The notes beneath the pieces were generated by a model. The model saw nothing but the letters and a program-made list of their open reading frames with translations. It was not told the origin of the DNA and did not search any database. From the NCBI RefSeq assembly GCF_900100045.1, contig NZ_FNEA01000003.1, forward strand, positions 124,001 to 188,000: a DNA stretch of 64,000 nucleotides, read 5' to 3'. A program made the position numbers and the translations under genes. The stretch's first letter is position 1. Every line of letters starts with the position of its first letter. Below, in pieces: positions 33,308 to 42,707 of this stretch. Origin of the DNA: Paracoccus denitrificans (GTDB taxonomy: Bacteria; Pseudomonadota; Alphaproteobacteria; Rhodobacterales; Rhodobacteraceae).

Positions 33308-34159
33308 TCAGGCGCGTTCGGCAGCCTTGGCCTCGTTCCACAAGGCGTCCATCTCGGCCAGGTCGCTGTCCTCGGGGCGGCGGCCTTGGGCGGCCAGCGC
33401 GGCTTCGATCGAGCGGAAGCGGCGGGTGAACTTGGCATTGGCCAGCCGCAGCGCCTCTTCCGGGTCGATCTCCAGATGCCGGGCCAGATTCGCCATCACG
33501 AACATCAGGTCGCCGAATTCCTCGGTCAAATGCGCGTGATCGGCGCTCTCCCTGGCCTCGGCCAGTTCGCGGGTTTCCTCGACGATCTTGTCCAGCACCT
33601 CGGCGGGGCCGGGCCAGTCGAAGCCGACGCGGGCGGCACGGTTCTGCAGCTTGACCGCGCGGGTCAGCGCCGGCAGGCCAAGCGCCACCCCGTCCAGCAC
33701 GCCCTTTTCGGCCTTGGCGGCGCGTTCCCTGGCCTTGATCGCCTCCCAGTCCCTGATCTGCTGGGCGGCCGACTTGTCGCGGGATTCGTCGCCGAAGATA
33801 TGCGGGTGGCGGTCGATCATCTTGTCCGAGATGCTGGCCACCACGTCGGCGAAATCGAACATGCCCGCTTCTTCGGCCATTTGCGCGTGAAAGACCACCT
33901 GAAGCAGCAGGTCGCCCAATTCGCCGGGCAATTCGTCCCAAGCCTCGCGCACGATGGCATCGGCGACCTCATGCGCCTCTTCGATGGTATAGGGCGCGAT
34001 CGAGGCGAAGTCCTGCTCGATATCCCAGGGGCAGCCGCTTTGCGGGTCGCGCAGCGCGGCCATGATGGCCAGCAGCCGGCGGATGCCGGTGCGGTCCGCC
34101 GCATTGCGGGCCAGTGCGGGATGGTCCGGCGCGGGGTGGGTCGGCTTGTCCTTAGCCAT
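33308..34159 (-). CDS. mazG: Nucleoside triphosphate pyrophosphohydrolase
   Basis: A 283-residue protein with two MazG domains: the first with 'GCPWDIEQDFASIAPYTIEEAHEVADAI' and 'ELGDLLLQVVFHAQMAEE', the second with 'KIVEETREL' and 'EEFGDLMFVMANLARHL'. The E-x-x-E and E-x-x-D metal ligands are kept in both. MazG hydrolyses NTPs and dNTPs to monophosphates and influences the ppGpp response. The ATG at 34159 follows AGGGGGA; the frame is open a further 114 bases upstream, which is rejected because the family starts at about this Met. It is divergent from yajC. Confidence 0.92.
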   Translation of the reverse strand: MAKDKPTHPAPDHPALARNAADRTGIRRLLAIMAALRDPQSGCPWDIEQDFASIAPYTIEEAHEVADAIVREAWDELPGELGDLLLQVVFHAQMAEEAGMFDFADVVASISDKMIDRHPHIFGDESRDKSAAQQIRDWEAIKARERAAKAEKGVLDGVALGLPALTRAVKLQNRAARVGFDWPGPAEVLDKIVEETRELAEARESADHAHLTEEFGDLMFVMANLARHLEIDPEEALRLANAKFTRRFRSIEAALAAQGRRPEDSDLAEMDALWNEAKAAERA

Positions 34160-34350
34160 CGTGATCCCCCTTGATAGGCTTGGCCCGCATTGACCTGCCA
34201 CATGCGCGGCCCCATGTCCACGGCGCGCCCATGTCGCGTTACGCCCCGCGCGCGGTCCGGGCTTTCTTGCCATCGGTCCGAGCCGCGGATAGGGTGCGCG
34301 CCAATTCCGCCGGGGGACCGCCCGGAGACGACAGCACAGGGATAGACTTA

Positions 34351-34683
34351 ATGCTCGTGACCCCCGCCTATGCCCAGGCCGCCGGAGGCGCTTCCGGTGC
34401 CGCAGGACTCGCCTCGTTCCTGCCGCTCATCCTGATCTTCGTCATCATGTATTTCCTGATGATCCGCCCGCAGCAGAAGCGCATGAAGGAACATCGCGCC
34501 ATGGTCGAGGCGCTGAAGAAGGGCGACGAGGTCATCACCCAGGGCGGGCTGATCGGCAAGGTCACCTCGGTGCGCGAGGGCGAGCTGGAGGTCGAGATCG
34601 CCCCCGGCGTCAAGGTCCGCGTGATCCGCTCGACCGTGACCGGGCTCGTGAACCGCACCCAACCCGCCGCCGCCAACAGCTGA
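34351..34683 (+). CDS. yajC: Preprotein translocase subunit YajC
   Basis: A 110-residue single-pass membrane protein of the Sec holotranslocon. It has a short periplasmic start, one membrane helix 'FLPLILIFVIMYFLMI' (about 26-41), the family motif 'RPQQKRMKEHRAM', and a small beta domain 'GDEVITQGGLIGKV'. The ATG at 34351 is preferred over the longer frame from 34171 because the extension lies in the divergent promoter. It lies 16 bp before secD, in one operon. Confidence 0.93.
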   Translation: MLVTPAYAQAAGGASGAAGLASFLPLILIFVIMYFLMIRPQQKRMKEHRAMVEALKKGDEVITQGGLIGKVTSVREGELEVEIAPGVKVRVIRSTVTGLVNRTQPAAANS

Positions 34684-34699
34684 AGGCCGCATTCCCGCC

Positions 34700-36364
34700 A
34701 TGCTGGACATCCCGTTCTGGAAGCGTCTGCTGATCCTGGGCCTTGTCGCCCTGGGCCTGCTTTATGCCACGCCGAACCTGTTCTATACCAAGGTCGAGCA
34801 GCATAACGACGCCATCACCGCCGCCGAACGCAACGGTTTCGAAACCCCCGAGGAGGCCGCGGCCCGCGCCGGCTGGCCGAACTGGCTGCCTTCGGGGCTG
34901 GTCAACCTGGGCCTCGACCTGCGCGGCGGCGCCCATCTTCTGGGCGAGGTGCATGTCCAGGATGTCTACAAGGCGCGCATGGATTCGCTCTGGCCGGAAC
35001 TGCGCGACGCGCTGGTGGCGCAGCGCGAGGTGGTGGGCGCCGTCCGCCGCGTCCAGGCGCCCGAGGGCCAGCTTGCGGTCGAGATCGGCAATCCCGAACA
35101 AATGGCCAAGGCGGTCGAGATCGCCCGCGGCCTTGCCACCCCGGTCGCCTCGCTGACCGGCGCGGGGCAGAGCGATCTTGCGATCTCGGCCAGCGGCAAC
35201 CGGCTCAACGTGCAGCTTTCGGATGCGGAAAAGGCCGCGACCGATGATCGCACCGTGCAGCAGTCGCTGGAGATCATCCGCCGCCGCATCGACGAGGTCG
35301 GCACGCGCGAACCCACGATCATGCGCCAGGGCAAGGATCGCATCCTGATCCAGGTGCCCGGCATCGGCTCGGCCGAAGAACTCAAGGAGCTGATCGGCAC
35401 CACGGCGAAGCTGACCTTCAACCCGGTGGTCAGCCGCATCGCCGACGCCAATGCCCGCCCGGGGCCCGGCAACGTGCTGCTGCCCTCGATGGACGAGCCC
35501 GGCGTCTATTACGTCATCGAGGAAAGCCCGGTCGTCACCGGCGAGGACCTGACCGACGCCCGGCCCAGCTTCGACCAGAACGGCGCGCCGGCGGTCGACT
35601 TCCGCTTTGGCCCGTCGGGCGCCAAGCGGTTCGGGGCCTATACCTCGTCCAATATCGGCCAGCCCTTCGCCATCGTGCTGGACAACCAGGTGATCTCGGC
35701 TCCGGTGATCCGGCAGGCGATCACCACCGGCTCGGGGCAGATCTCGGGCGCGATGAATGTCGACGAATCCACCCGGCTTGCCGTGCTGCTGCGCGCGGGC
35801 GCGCTGCCGGCCGAGATGACCTTCCTGGAAGAGCGCACCATCGGCCCCGAACTTGGCCAGGATTCGATCGATGCGGGCCGGCTCTCGTCGATCATCGCCA
35901 CGGTCGCCGTGGTGGCCTATATGGTCGCGAGCTATGGGCTTTTCGGCGTCTTCGCCTCGATCGCGGTGATCGTCAACGTCATCCTGATCCTGTCGGTCAT
36001 GTCGATGATGGGGGCGACGCTGACCCTGCCGGGCATCGCCGGCATCGTGCTGACCGTCGGCACGGCGGTCGATGCCAACGTCATCATCTATGAGCGCATC
36101 CGCGAGGAATTGCGCGCCGGCAAGCGCATCGTGAAGGCTATCGACGACGGCTTCGGCGAGGCGATGAGCGCGATCATCGACGCCAACGTCACCAGCTTCA
36201 TCGCGGCTGCGGTGATGTTCTTCCTGGGCTCGGGCCCGGTCAAGGGCTTTGCGGTCACGCTGACCATCGGCCTGGTCACATCGGTCTTCACCGCGATCTA
36301 CCTGACGCGGCTGATGATCGTGTTCTGGCTGGAATGGCGCAAGCCCAAAGAACTGATCTTGTAA
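34700..36364 (+). CDS. secD: Protein translocase subunit SecD
   Basis: A 554-residue RND-type membrane protein that pulls translocated proteins into the periplasm using the proton gradient. The first helix is at 8-26, a large periplasmic domain starts with 'GLVNLGLDLRGGAHLLGEV' (about 72-90), and five more helices follow after residue 390. The 'GTAVDANVIIYERIREE' segment near 455-471 holds the conserved Asp of the proton path. Length is normal for alphaproteobacteria. It is followed by secF after 12 bp. Confidence 0.96.
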   Translation: MLDIPFWKRLLILGLVALGLLYATPNLFYTKVEQHNDAITAAERNGFETPEEAAARAGWPNWLPSGLVNLGLDLRGGAHLLGEVHVQDVYKARMDSLWPELRDALVAQREVVGAVRRVQAPEGQLAVEIGNPEQMAKAVEIARGLATPVASLTGAGQSDLAISASGNRLNVQLSDAEKAATDDRTVQQSLEIIRRRIDEVGTREPTIMRQGKDRILIQVPGIGSAEELKELIGTTAKLTFNPVVSRIADANARPGPGNVLLPSMDEPGVYYVIEESPVVTGEDLTDARPSFDQNGAPAVDFRFGPSGAKRFGAYTSSNIGQPFAIVLDNQVISAPVIRQAITTGSGQISGAMNVDESTRLAVLLRAGALPAEMTFLEERTIGPELGQDSIDAGRLSSIIATVAVVAYMVASYGLFGVFASIAVIVNVILILSVMSMMGATLTLPGIAGIVLTVGTAVDANVIIYERIREELRAGKRIVKAIDDGFGEAMSAIIDANVTSFIAAAVMFFLGSGPVKGFAVTLTIGLVTSVFTAIYLTRLMIVFWLEWRKPKELIL

Positions 36365-36376
36365 GGGAACAGAACC

Positions 36377-37369
36377 ATGGCATTTCGTCTGAAACTCGTT
36401 CCCGACAACACATCCTTCAACTTCTTCCGCTGGCAGTGGCTGACTTTCGGCGTCTCGGCCGCGGCCATGGTCGGCTCGGTCCTTGTCCTGCTGGTGATGG
36501 GGCTGAACTTCGGCATCGACTTCAAGGGCGGCACCACCATCCGCACCGAAAGCCCGACGGCCTTCGAGGTCGGCGAATACCGGCAGGCGATGAGCGATCT
36601 GGACCTGGGCGACGTCTCGATCACCGAGGTATTCGACCCCAGCTTCGGCGAGACCAAGCATGTCGCGATGATCCGCATCGGCACCACGGACGAGACCGGC
36701 TCGGTCACGCCCGCACAGCTGAACGAGATCGAGGCAGCGCTGAAGACCGTCGACCCGCAGGTGGCCTTCGCTGCGGTGGAATCGGTCGGTCCCAAGGTCT
36801 CGGGCGAGCTGATCAAGACCGCCCTTTACGCCGTGGGCGCGGCGACCATCGGCATCATGTTCTACATCTGGCTGCGCTTCGAATGGCAGTTCGCGCTGGG
36901 GGCGGTGATCTCGCTGATCCATGACGTGCTGCTGACGGTCGGGCTGTTCTCGCTGTTCCAGCTGCGCTTCGACCTGACCACCATCGCGGCGCTGCTGACG
37001 ACGCTGGGCTTTTCGTGCAACGATACGGTCGTGGTCTTCGACCGGCTGCGCGAGAACCTGATCAAGTACAAGACGCGGCCGCTGCTCGACCTGATGAACC
37101 TGACCTGCAACGAGACGCTGTCGCGCACGATCATGACGGCCGTCACTACCGGCATCGCCCTGACCGCGATGCTGATCTTTGGCGGCGACGTGATCCGCGA
37201 CTTCGTCATCGCCATGCTTTGGGGCGTGATCGTCGGCTGCTATTCGACGATCTATGTCGCCAAGAACATCGTGCTGTGGCTGGGCGTCAAGCGCGACTGG
37301 TCCAAGCCCGGTCCCAGCGAAAAGGCACCGGGCGAGGACATTCCCGCCGCCTTCCGGGACGCGCCCTGA
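36377..37369 (+). CDS. secF: Protein translocase subunit SecF
   Basis: A 330-residue partner of SecD with six membrane helices. Landmarks are '[14 protein letters not shown]' (about 40-53) after the first helix, and '[18 protein letters not shown]' (about 215-232), the counterpart of the SecD Asp motif. It ends at TGATG, overlapping the Mth938-like gene by one base, so that gene is translationally coupled to the Sec operon. Confidence 0.96.
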   Translation: MAFRLKLVPDNTSFNFFRWQWLTFGVSAAAMVGSVLVLLVMGLNFGIDFKGGTTIRTESPTAFEVGEYRQAMSDLDLGDVSITEVFDPSFGETKHVAMIRIGTTDETGSVTPAQLNEIEAALKTVDPQVAFAAVESVGPKVSGELIKTALYAVGAATIGIMFYIWLRFEWQFALGAVISLIHDVLLTVGLFSLFQLRFDLTTIAALLTTLGFSCNDTVVVFDRLRENLIKYKTRPLLDLMNLTCNETLSRTIMTAVTTGIALTAMLIFGGDVIRDFVIAMLWGVIVGCYSTIYVAKNIVLWLGVKRDWSKPGPSEKAPGEDIPAAFRDAP

Positions 37370-37725
37370 TGCCGACGATGCTGCCGACGGAATTTGCGGG
37401 GGCCGTGCCGGTGGACGGCTACGGCCCCGGCTTCTTTCGCGTCGGCGGCGTGGTGCATCATGGTGCGGTGATCGTCACCGCCGAGGGCGTGCAGCCCTGG
37501 GGCGGGCTCGAGGATCGCGCCGCCTTGCTGGCGCTGGCCGGCCGGGTGGATGTGCTGTTCCTGGGCATGGGGGCGGATATCGCCTTTCCTCCGCGCGCGC
37601 TGACCGCCGCGCTGGAGGAAGCCGGGGTGATGGTCGAGCCGATGAACTCGCCCTCGGCCGCGCGCAGCTACAACGTCACGCTGTCCGAAGGCCGGCGCGT
37701 GGCCTGTGCGCTGGTCCCGCTATGA
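37369..37725 (+). CDS. Mth938-like (DUF498) domain protein
   Basis: A 118-residue protein of the Mth938/NDUFAF3 fold: '[23 protein letters not shown]', '[16 protein letters not shown]', '[30 protein letters not shown]'. In eukaryotes NDUFAF3 aids complex I assembly; the bacterial role is unknown, although the gene is commonly placed after secF in alphaproteobacteria. The first Met overlaps the secF stop by one base and its stop overlaps ccmA by four, so it links the two operons. Confidence 0.88.
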   Translation: MPTMLPTEFAGAVPVDGYGPGFFRVGGVVHHGAVIVTAEGVQPWGGLEDRAALLALAGRVDVLFLGMGADIAFPPRALTAALEEAGVMVEPMNSPSAARSYNVTLSEGRRVACALVPL

Positions 37726-38354
37726 ACCTGCTTGCCGTCCGCGACCTGGCCGTGGCGCGGGGCGGGCTGCGTGCCGTCGAAGGCGTCTGCTTCAACCTGA
37801 ACGCCGGCGGCGCGCTGGTGCTGCGCGGGCCGAACGGCATCGGCAAGACGACGCTTCTGCGCACCCTGGCAGGGTTGCAGCCGCTGGTCTCGGGCGTGAT
37901 CGAGGCAGCACCTGATGCCATCGCCTATGCCGGCCATTCCGACGGGCTGAAACCGGCGCTGACCGTGACCGAGAACCTGCGCTTCTGGGCCGAGATCTTC
38001 GGCGGCCGGAATATCGACGCCGCGCTTGAGGCGATGAACCTGCGCGATCTGGCCAACCGTCCGGCCCATGCGCTTTCCGCCGGGCAGAAGCGGCGGCTGG
38101 GGCTGGCGCGGCTGATGGTGACGGGCCGCCCGGTCTGGCTGCTCGACGAGCCGACGGTATCGCTCGACCGCGATTCGGTGGCGCTGTTCGCCGCCATGCT
38201 GCGCGCCCATCTGGGCCGGGGCGGGGCGGCGGTGATCGCCACCCATATCGACCTGGGCCTGCCCGAGGCCGAGATCCTTGAGCTTGGCCCCTTCCGCGCC
38301 AGCGAGCTGCGCCGGCAATCGCGGCCGGCCGGCTTCAACGAGGCATTTGGATGA
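37722..38354 (+). CDS. ccmA: Heme exporter ATP-binding protein CcmA
   Basis: A 210-residue ABC ATPase of the cytochrome c maturation system I. Walker [10 protein letters not shown] is at 36-44, the signature '[14 protein letters not shown]' near 122, Walker B '[12 protein letters not shown]' near 144, and the H-loop 'IATH' follows. With CcmB, C and D it releases heme-loaded CcmE on the periplasmic side. It starts in the stop of the Mth938-like gene. Confidence 0.95.
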   Translation: MNLLAVRDLAVARGGLRAVEGVCFNLNAGGALVLRGPNGIGKTTLLRTLAGLQPLVSGVIEAAPDAIAYAGHSDGLKPALTVTENLRFWAEIFGGRNIDAALEAMNLRDLANRPAHALSAGQKRRLGLARLMVTGRPVWLLDEPTVSLDRDSVALFAAMLRAHLGRGGAAVIATHIDLGLPEAEILELGPFRASELRRQSRPAGFNEAFG

Positions 38355-38364
38355 GGATGGGCGG

Positions 38365-39021
38365 ATGAAGGCGCTGCTGATCCGCGACCTGCGGCTGGCC
38401 ACGCGCGCGGGCGGGGGCTTCGGCCTTGCGCTGGCGTTTTTCCTGATCGTCTGCACGCTGGTTCCCTTTGGCGTCGGGCCCGAGGGCGGCACGCTCTCGC
38501 GCATCGCGCCGGGCATCCTGTGGGTGGGGGCGCTGCTATCGTGTCTCTTGTCCCTCGACCGCATCTTCGCGCTGGATTTCGAGGATGGCAGCCTGGACCT
38601 GCTGGCCACGGCGCCCCTGCCGCTGGAGGGCGCGGTGGCGATCAAGGCGCTGGCGCATTGGCTGGTGACCGGCCTGCCGCTGGCGCTGTCGGCGCCGGTC
38701 TTCGGCCTGCTTCTGCACTTGCCGGGACCGGCCTATCCCTGGCTCGTGGCCTCGCTGCTCTTGGGCACGCCCGCGCTGTCGATGCTGGGCGCCTTTGGCG
38801 CCGCGGTGACGGTGGGGCTGCGCCGCGGCGGGCTGCTGCTGTCGCTGCTGGTGCTGCCGCTTTACGTGCCGACGCTGATCTTCGGGGCCGAGGCGGTGCG
38901 ACGGGGTGCCGCAGGGGCCGATCCGATGACGGCTTTGGTCTTCCTGGCGGCGATCACGCTGGCCACATTGGCGCTGGCGCCCTTCGCCGCAGCCGCAGCG
39001 CTGCGCGTCAATCTGCGGTGA
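38365..39021 (+). CDS. ccmB: Heme exporter membrane protein CcmB
   Basis: A 218-residue membrane protein with six hydrophobic segments; 'LLIRDLRLATRAGG' at the start and 'EDGSLDLLATAPLPLEGAVAIKALAHWL' (about 73-100) are typical of CcmB. It forms the membrane part of the CcmABCD complex. It begins 10 bp after ccmA. Confidence 0.95.
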   Translation: MKALLIRDLRLATRAGGGFGLALAFFLIVCTLVPFGVGPEGGTLSRIAPGILWVGALLSCLLSLDRIFALDFEDGSLDLLATAPLPLEGAVAIKALAHWLVTGLPLALSAPVFGLLLHLPGPAYPWLVASLLLGTPALSMLGAFGAAVTVGLRRGGLLLSLLVLPLYVPTLIFGAEAVRRGAAGADPMTALVFLAAITLATLALAPFAAAAALRVNLR

Positions 39022-39073
39022 ATGCGACCACTGGCCACTTGAGCGGGCGGCGTGCCCGATTTAGGAAGCAAAC

Positions 39074-39799
39074 ATGTCGATCTGGGAATATGCCAACCCC
39101 GTCAAGTTCATGCGCACCTCGGGTGCCATCCTGCCATGGGTGGTGGCCGGGGCGGCCGCCTGCACCGTCACGGGGCTGGTCTGGGGGTTCCTGACCCCCG
39201 AGGACTACAAGCAAGGCGCGACGGTCAAGATCATCTTCCTGCATGTGCCCGCCGCGCTGATGGCGATCAACATCTGGCTGATGATGCTGGTCACCTCGCT
39301 GATCTGGCTGATCCGGCGCCACCATGTCAGCGCGCTGGCCGCCAAGGCCGCGGCGCCGGTGGGTGCGGTGATGACGCTGATCGCGCTGATCACCGGGGCG
39401 ATCTGGGGCCAGCCGATGTGGGGAACGTGGTGGGAATGGGATCCGCGCCTGACCTCGTTCCTGATCCTGTTCCTGTTCTATCTGGGCTACATGGCGCTGT
39501 GGGAGGCGGTCGAGAACCCGGACAGCGCCGCCGACCTGACCGGGGTGCTGTGCCTCGTCGGCTCGGTCTTCGCGCTTCTGTCGCGCTATGCGGTGAATTT
39601 CTGGAACCAAGGGCTGCACCAGGGGGCCTCGCTGTCGATGGCGCCAGGCGAGCGCATGGCGGCGGTCTATCGCTATCCGCTCTACCTGACCATGGCGGGA
39701 TTCTTCCTGCTGTTCCTGGCGCTTTTGCTGATCCGCACCCGGACCGAGATCCGCCGCCGCCGTCTGGCCGCATTGCTGGCAAGGGAGAACCGCGCATGA
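39074..39799 (+). CDS. ccmC: Heme-handling protein CcmC
   Basis: A 241-residue membrane protein of the heme-handling family with six helices. The tryptophan-rich 'WGTWWEWDPRLTS' loop (about 116-128) binds heme, and conserved His residues flank it ('IIFLHVPAA', 'GLHQGAS'). CcmC loads heme on to CcmE. There is a four-base overlap with ccmD. Confidence 0.95.
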   Translation: MSIWEYANPVKFMRTSGAILPWVVAGAAACTVTGLVWGFLTPEDYKQGATVKIIFLHVPAALMAINIWLMMLVTSLIWLIRRHHVSALAAKAAAPVGAVMTLIALITGAIWGQPMWGTWWEWDPRLTSFLILFLFYLGYMALWEAVENPDSAADLTGVLCLVGSVFALLSRYAVNFWNQGLHQGASLSMAPGERMAAVYRYPLYLTMAGFFLLFLALLLIRTRTEIRRRRLAALLARENRA

Positions 39800-39939
39800 C
39801 CGAACTTGGCAAATATGCCGGAACCGTCCTGGCCGCCTATGGCGCGAGCCTGGTGCTGCTGATCGGCATCGTCGTCCAGACCGTGCTGGCCAATGCCCGC
39901 GCCCGCCGCGAATTGCAGGAGCATGAGCGCCGTGGCTAG
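39796..39939 (+). CDS. ccmD: Heme exporter protein CcmD
   Basis: A 47-residue single-helix protein ('VLAAYGASLVLLIGIVVQTVLANARARREL'), identified by size, shape and position between ccmC and ccmG. CcmD is needed to release holo-CcmE from CcmABC. It starts inside the ccmC stop and overlaps ccmG by 17 bp. Confidence 0.9.
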   Translation: MTELGKYAGTVLAAYGASLVLLIGIVVQTVLANARARRELQEHERRG

Positions 39940-40471
39940 GTTCTCGCCCATGATGCTGCTGCCGGTAGCGATCTTTGCCGGTTTCGCCGGGCTGTCCGGC
40001 TGGGCGCTGTTGCGCGACGATCCCGACGCGCTGCCCTCGGCCATGATCGGGCGCGAGGCACCCTCGGTCGGCGAGGCCACGCTGCCGGGCAAGGTGCAAC
40101 TGACCGACGAGATGCTGCGCCAGCCGGGCGTGAAGCTGGTGAACTTCTGGGCCAGCTGGTGCCCGCCCTGCCGCGCCGAACATCCGACCCTGACCGAGCT
40201 TTCGGCCCGGCTGCCGGTCTATGGCGTGGACCTGAAGGATCCCGAGGGCGCGGCGCTGGGGTTCCTGTCCGAGCATGGCGATCCGTTCCATGCGCTGGCC
40301 GCCGATCCACGCGGGCGGGTGGCGATCGACTGGGGCGTGACCGCACCGCCCGAGACCTTCATCATCGACGGTTCGGGCCGCATCCTCCATCGCCATGCCG
40401 GTCCGCTGGTGCGCGAGGACTACACGAACCGCTTCCTGCCCGAGCTGGAAAAGGCGCTGGCAGCCGAGTGA
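39923..40471 (+). CDS. ccmG: Thiol:disulfide oxidoreductase CcmG/DsbE
   Basis: A 182-residue membrane-anchored periplasmic thioredoxin with an N-terminal anchor at about 10-28. The active site is C80-P-P-C83 in 'NFWASWCPPCRAEHP', and 'GVTAPPETFIIDGSG' gives the cis-Pro region. It reduces apocytochrome c cysteines before heme attachment. The ATG at 39923 has AGGAG close upstream, inside ccmD. It ends the ccm cluster here; ccmE, F and H must lie elsewhere. Confidence 0.94.
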   Translation: MSAVARFSPMMLLPVAIFAGFAGLSGWALLRDDPDALPSAMIGREAPSVGEATLPGKVQLTDEMLRQPGVKLVNFWASWCPPCRAEHPTLTELSARLPVYGVDLKDPEGAALGFLSEHGDPFHALAADPRGRVAIDWGVTAPPETFIIDGSGRILHRHAGPLVREDYTNRFLPELEKALAAE

Positions 40472-40502
40472 TGGCGGTGCCGGGCTGGCTGCGGCCTTGC
40501 TT

Positions 40503-40526
40503 GAGTATTTGAGGAACGAAGAAGCC
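40503..40526 (+). repeat. Intergenic GAGTATTTGARGAACGAAG repeat, copy 1
   Basis: This copy lies in the 197-bp gap between ccmG and hisC. A 23-base stretch agrees at 22 positions with the reverse complement of 53231-53253. It follows GC-rich, hairpin-prone DNA, suggesting a transcript-end element. Confidence 0.55.
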
Positions 40527-40571
40527 GTGCGGAAGACCGGCGGCCTGCGCGCGTCGCCTGCACCGTCGCAG

Positions 40572-40595
40572 GGGTATTTGGGAAACGGTGAAAGC
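40572..40595 (+). repeat. Intergenic GAGTATTTGARGAACGAAG repeat, diverged copy 2
   Basis: GGGTATTTGGGAAACGGTG then AAAGCC; same orientation as copy 1, 69 bp downstream, about 70 percent alike. Confidence 0.4.
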
Positions 40596-40668
40596 CGGCG
40601 GGGGCGCGCGAAGGCTTTCCAAGCCTTGCTGCGGGCGCTAAGACGGCCGGGCTTGCAAGAGGGCCGCC

Positions 40669-41772
40669 ATGTCGCAGAACCAGACGACCATCGCTCCGCA
40701 ACCCGGTATCATGGAGATCTCGCTTTACGAAGGCGGGGCCTCGAAGGTGGCCGGGGTCGAGAACGTCGTGAAGCTTTCCTCGAACGAGAACCCCTTCGGG
40801 CCTTCGGACAAGGCGCGCGAGGCGGTGATCCGTGCCGCCCATGGCCTGCATCGCTATCCCAATACCGACCATGCCGGGCTGCGCGGCGCCATCGGCGAGG
40901 TGCATGGGCTTGATCCCGACCGCATCATTTGCGGCGTGGGTTCGGACGAGATCATCCATTTCCTCTGCCAGGCCTATGCCGGGCCGGGGACCGAGGTGCT
41001 GTTCACCGAGCATGGTTTCCTGATGTATCGCATCTCGGCCCATGCCGCGGGCGCGATCCCTGTGCAGGTGGCCGAGCGCGACCGGGTGACCGATATCGAC
41101 GCGCTGATCGCGGGGGCGACCCCGCGCACCCGGCTGATCTTCGTCGCCAATCCGAACAATCCGACCGGCACCATGGTCGGCCTGCCCGAGCTGGAGCGGC
41201 TGGCCCGCGCCGTGCCGCAGGCGATCCTGGTGGTCGATGCGGCCTATGCCGAATATGTCGGGGATTACGACGGCGGCGCCGAGCTGGCGACGCGGCTGCC
41301 CAATGTGTTCATGACCCGGACGTTCTCTAAGATCTACGGGCTGGGCGGGCTGCGGGTCGGCTGGGGCTACGGGCCGCGCGAGATCGTCGATGTCCTGAAC
41401 CGCATCCGCGGGCCCTTCAACCTGTCCAACGTCGCGCTGGAGGGGGCCGAGGCCGCCATGCGCGACCGCGAGCATATCGCCCGCTGCCAGGCCGAGAATG
41501 CGAGGATGCGCGCCTGGCTGGCCGAAGCCCTGGCCGAGAAGGGCGTGCCCTCGGATACTTCCTGCGCGAACTTCATCCTGGCGCGCTTTGCCGATGCCGA
41601 GACCGCGGGGGCCTGCGACGAGTATCTCAAGACCCAGGGGCTGATCGTGCGCCGTGTCGCCGGCTACGGCCTGCCGCATTGCCTGCGCATCACCATCGGC
41701 GACGAGGCCTCGTGCCGGCGCGTGGCCCATGTCATCGGCCAGTACATGGCCGAGCGCGCGGAGAGCCGCTGA
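40669..41772 (+). CDS. hisC: Histidinol-phosphate aminotransferase
   Basis: A 367-residue fold-type I aminotransferase. The PLP lysine is K221 in '[17 protein letters not shown]', with 'NPNNPTGT' at 161-168, 'VDAAYAEY' at 189-196 and '[11 protein letters not shown]' near 36-46. Paired with a prephenate dehydrogenase it may also transaminate aromatic keto acids, as HisC2-type enzymes do. The stop overlaps the next start (TGATG). Confidence 0.93.
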   Translation: MSQNQTTIAPQPGIMEISLYEGGASKVAGVENVVKLSSNENPFGPSDKAREAVIRAAHGLHRYPNTDHAGLRGAIGEVHGLDPDRIICGVGSDEIIHFLCQAYAGPGTEVLFTEHGFLMYRISAHAAGAIPVQVAERDRVTDIDALIAGATPRTRLIFVANPNNPTGTMVGLPELERLARAVPQAILVVDAAYAEYVGDYDGGAELATRLPNVFMTRTFSKIYGLGGLRVGWGYGPREIVDVLNRIRGPFNLSNVALEGAEAAMRDREHIARCQAENARMRAWLAEALAEKGVPSDTSCANFILARFADAETAGACDEYLKTQGLIVRRVAGYGLPHCLRITIGDEASCRRVAHVIGQYMAERAESR

Positions 41773-42707
41773 TGGCCGTGATCTATGAGCGCGTCGCCCT
41801 GATCGGGCTGGGGTTGATCGCCGGTTCGATGTCGCTGGCCATGCGCGAGGCGGGGCTGGCGGACGAGGTGATCGGCCATGCCCGCAGCCCCGAGACCCGC
41901 GCGGCCGCGCGCGAGATCGGACTGGTCGACGGCGTCGCCGAGACCGCCGCCGAAGCGGTCGAGGGCGCCGATCTGGTGGTGCTGGCGGTGCCTGTCGGCG
42001 CCATGGGTGCGGTCGCGGCCGAGATCGCGCCGCATCTGAAGCCGGGCGCGACCGTGACCGACGTGGGCTCGGTCAAGCAGGCGGTGATCGAGGCGGTGGC
42101 GCCGCACATGCCCCCGGGCGTGCATTTCGTCCCCGGCCACCCGCTGGCGGGGACCGAGCATTCGGGTCCGCACTCGGGATTTGCCGCGCTGTTTCGCAAT
42201 CGCTGGTGGCTGCTGACCCCGGTCGAGGGCAGCGATCCGGCGGCTGTCGAGCGGCTGTCGGTGCTGATCCGCGCCATGGGTGCCAATGTCGAGCGGATGG
42301 ATGCGGCGCATCACGACCTGGTGCTGGCGGTGACCAGTCATACGCCGCACCTGATCGCCTATACCATGGTGGGCGTGGCCGATCACCTCAAGCGGGTGAC
42401 GGAAAGCGAGGTCATCAAATATTCCGCCGCGGGCTTTCGGGACTTCACCCGCATCGCCGCCTCGGACCCGACCATGTGGCGCGACGTGTTCTTGCAGAAC
42501 AAGGAGGCGGTGCTGGATATCCTGGGCCGCTTTACCGAGGAGCTTTTCGTGCTGCAGCGCGCGATCCGCATGGGCGACGGCGCGCATCTGCACGATTACT
42601 TCACCCGCACCCGTGCGATCCGCCGCGGCATCATCGAGGCCGGGCAGGATACCGCAGCACCGGATTTCGGCCGCAGCCTGACGGCGGGCGAGGTCGCCAA
42701 GCCCTAG
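41772..42707 (+). CDS. tyrC-like: Prephenate/arogenate dehydrogenase
   Basis: A 311-residue TyrA-type dehydrogenase. The NAD(P) site 'ALIGLGLIAGSMSLAM' is at 8-23, 'VTDVGSVKQAV' near 95-105, 'FVPGHPLAGTEHSGP' near 117-131 with the catalytic His, and 'HHDLVLAVTSHTPHLIAY' near 178-195. Makes the tyrosine precursor. It is coupled to hisC by a one-base overlap, and has no ACT domain. Confidence 0.92.
   Translation: MAVIYERVALIGLGLIAGSMSLAMREAGLADEVIGHARSPETRAAAREIGLVDGVAETAAEAVEGADLVVLAVPVGAMGAVAAEIAPHLKPGATVTDVGSVKQAVIEAVAPHMPPGVHFVPGHPLAGTEHSGPHSGFAALFRNRWWLLTPVEGSDPAAVERLSVLIRAMGANVERMDAAHHDLVLAVTSHTPHLIAYTMVGVADHLKRVTESEVIKYSAAGFRDFTRIAASDPTMWRDVFLQNKEAVLDILGRFTEELFVLQRAIRMGDGAHLHDYFTRTRAIRRGIIEAGQDTAAPDFGRSLTAGEVAKP

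Noticed and set aside
34610..36922. Minus-strand open frame of 770 codons
   Set aside because: It is antisense to secD and secF, and is Asp/His/Arg/Gln-rich without homology.
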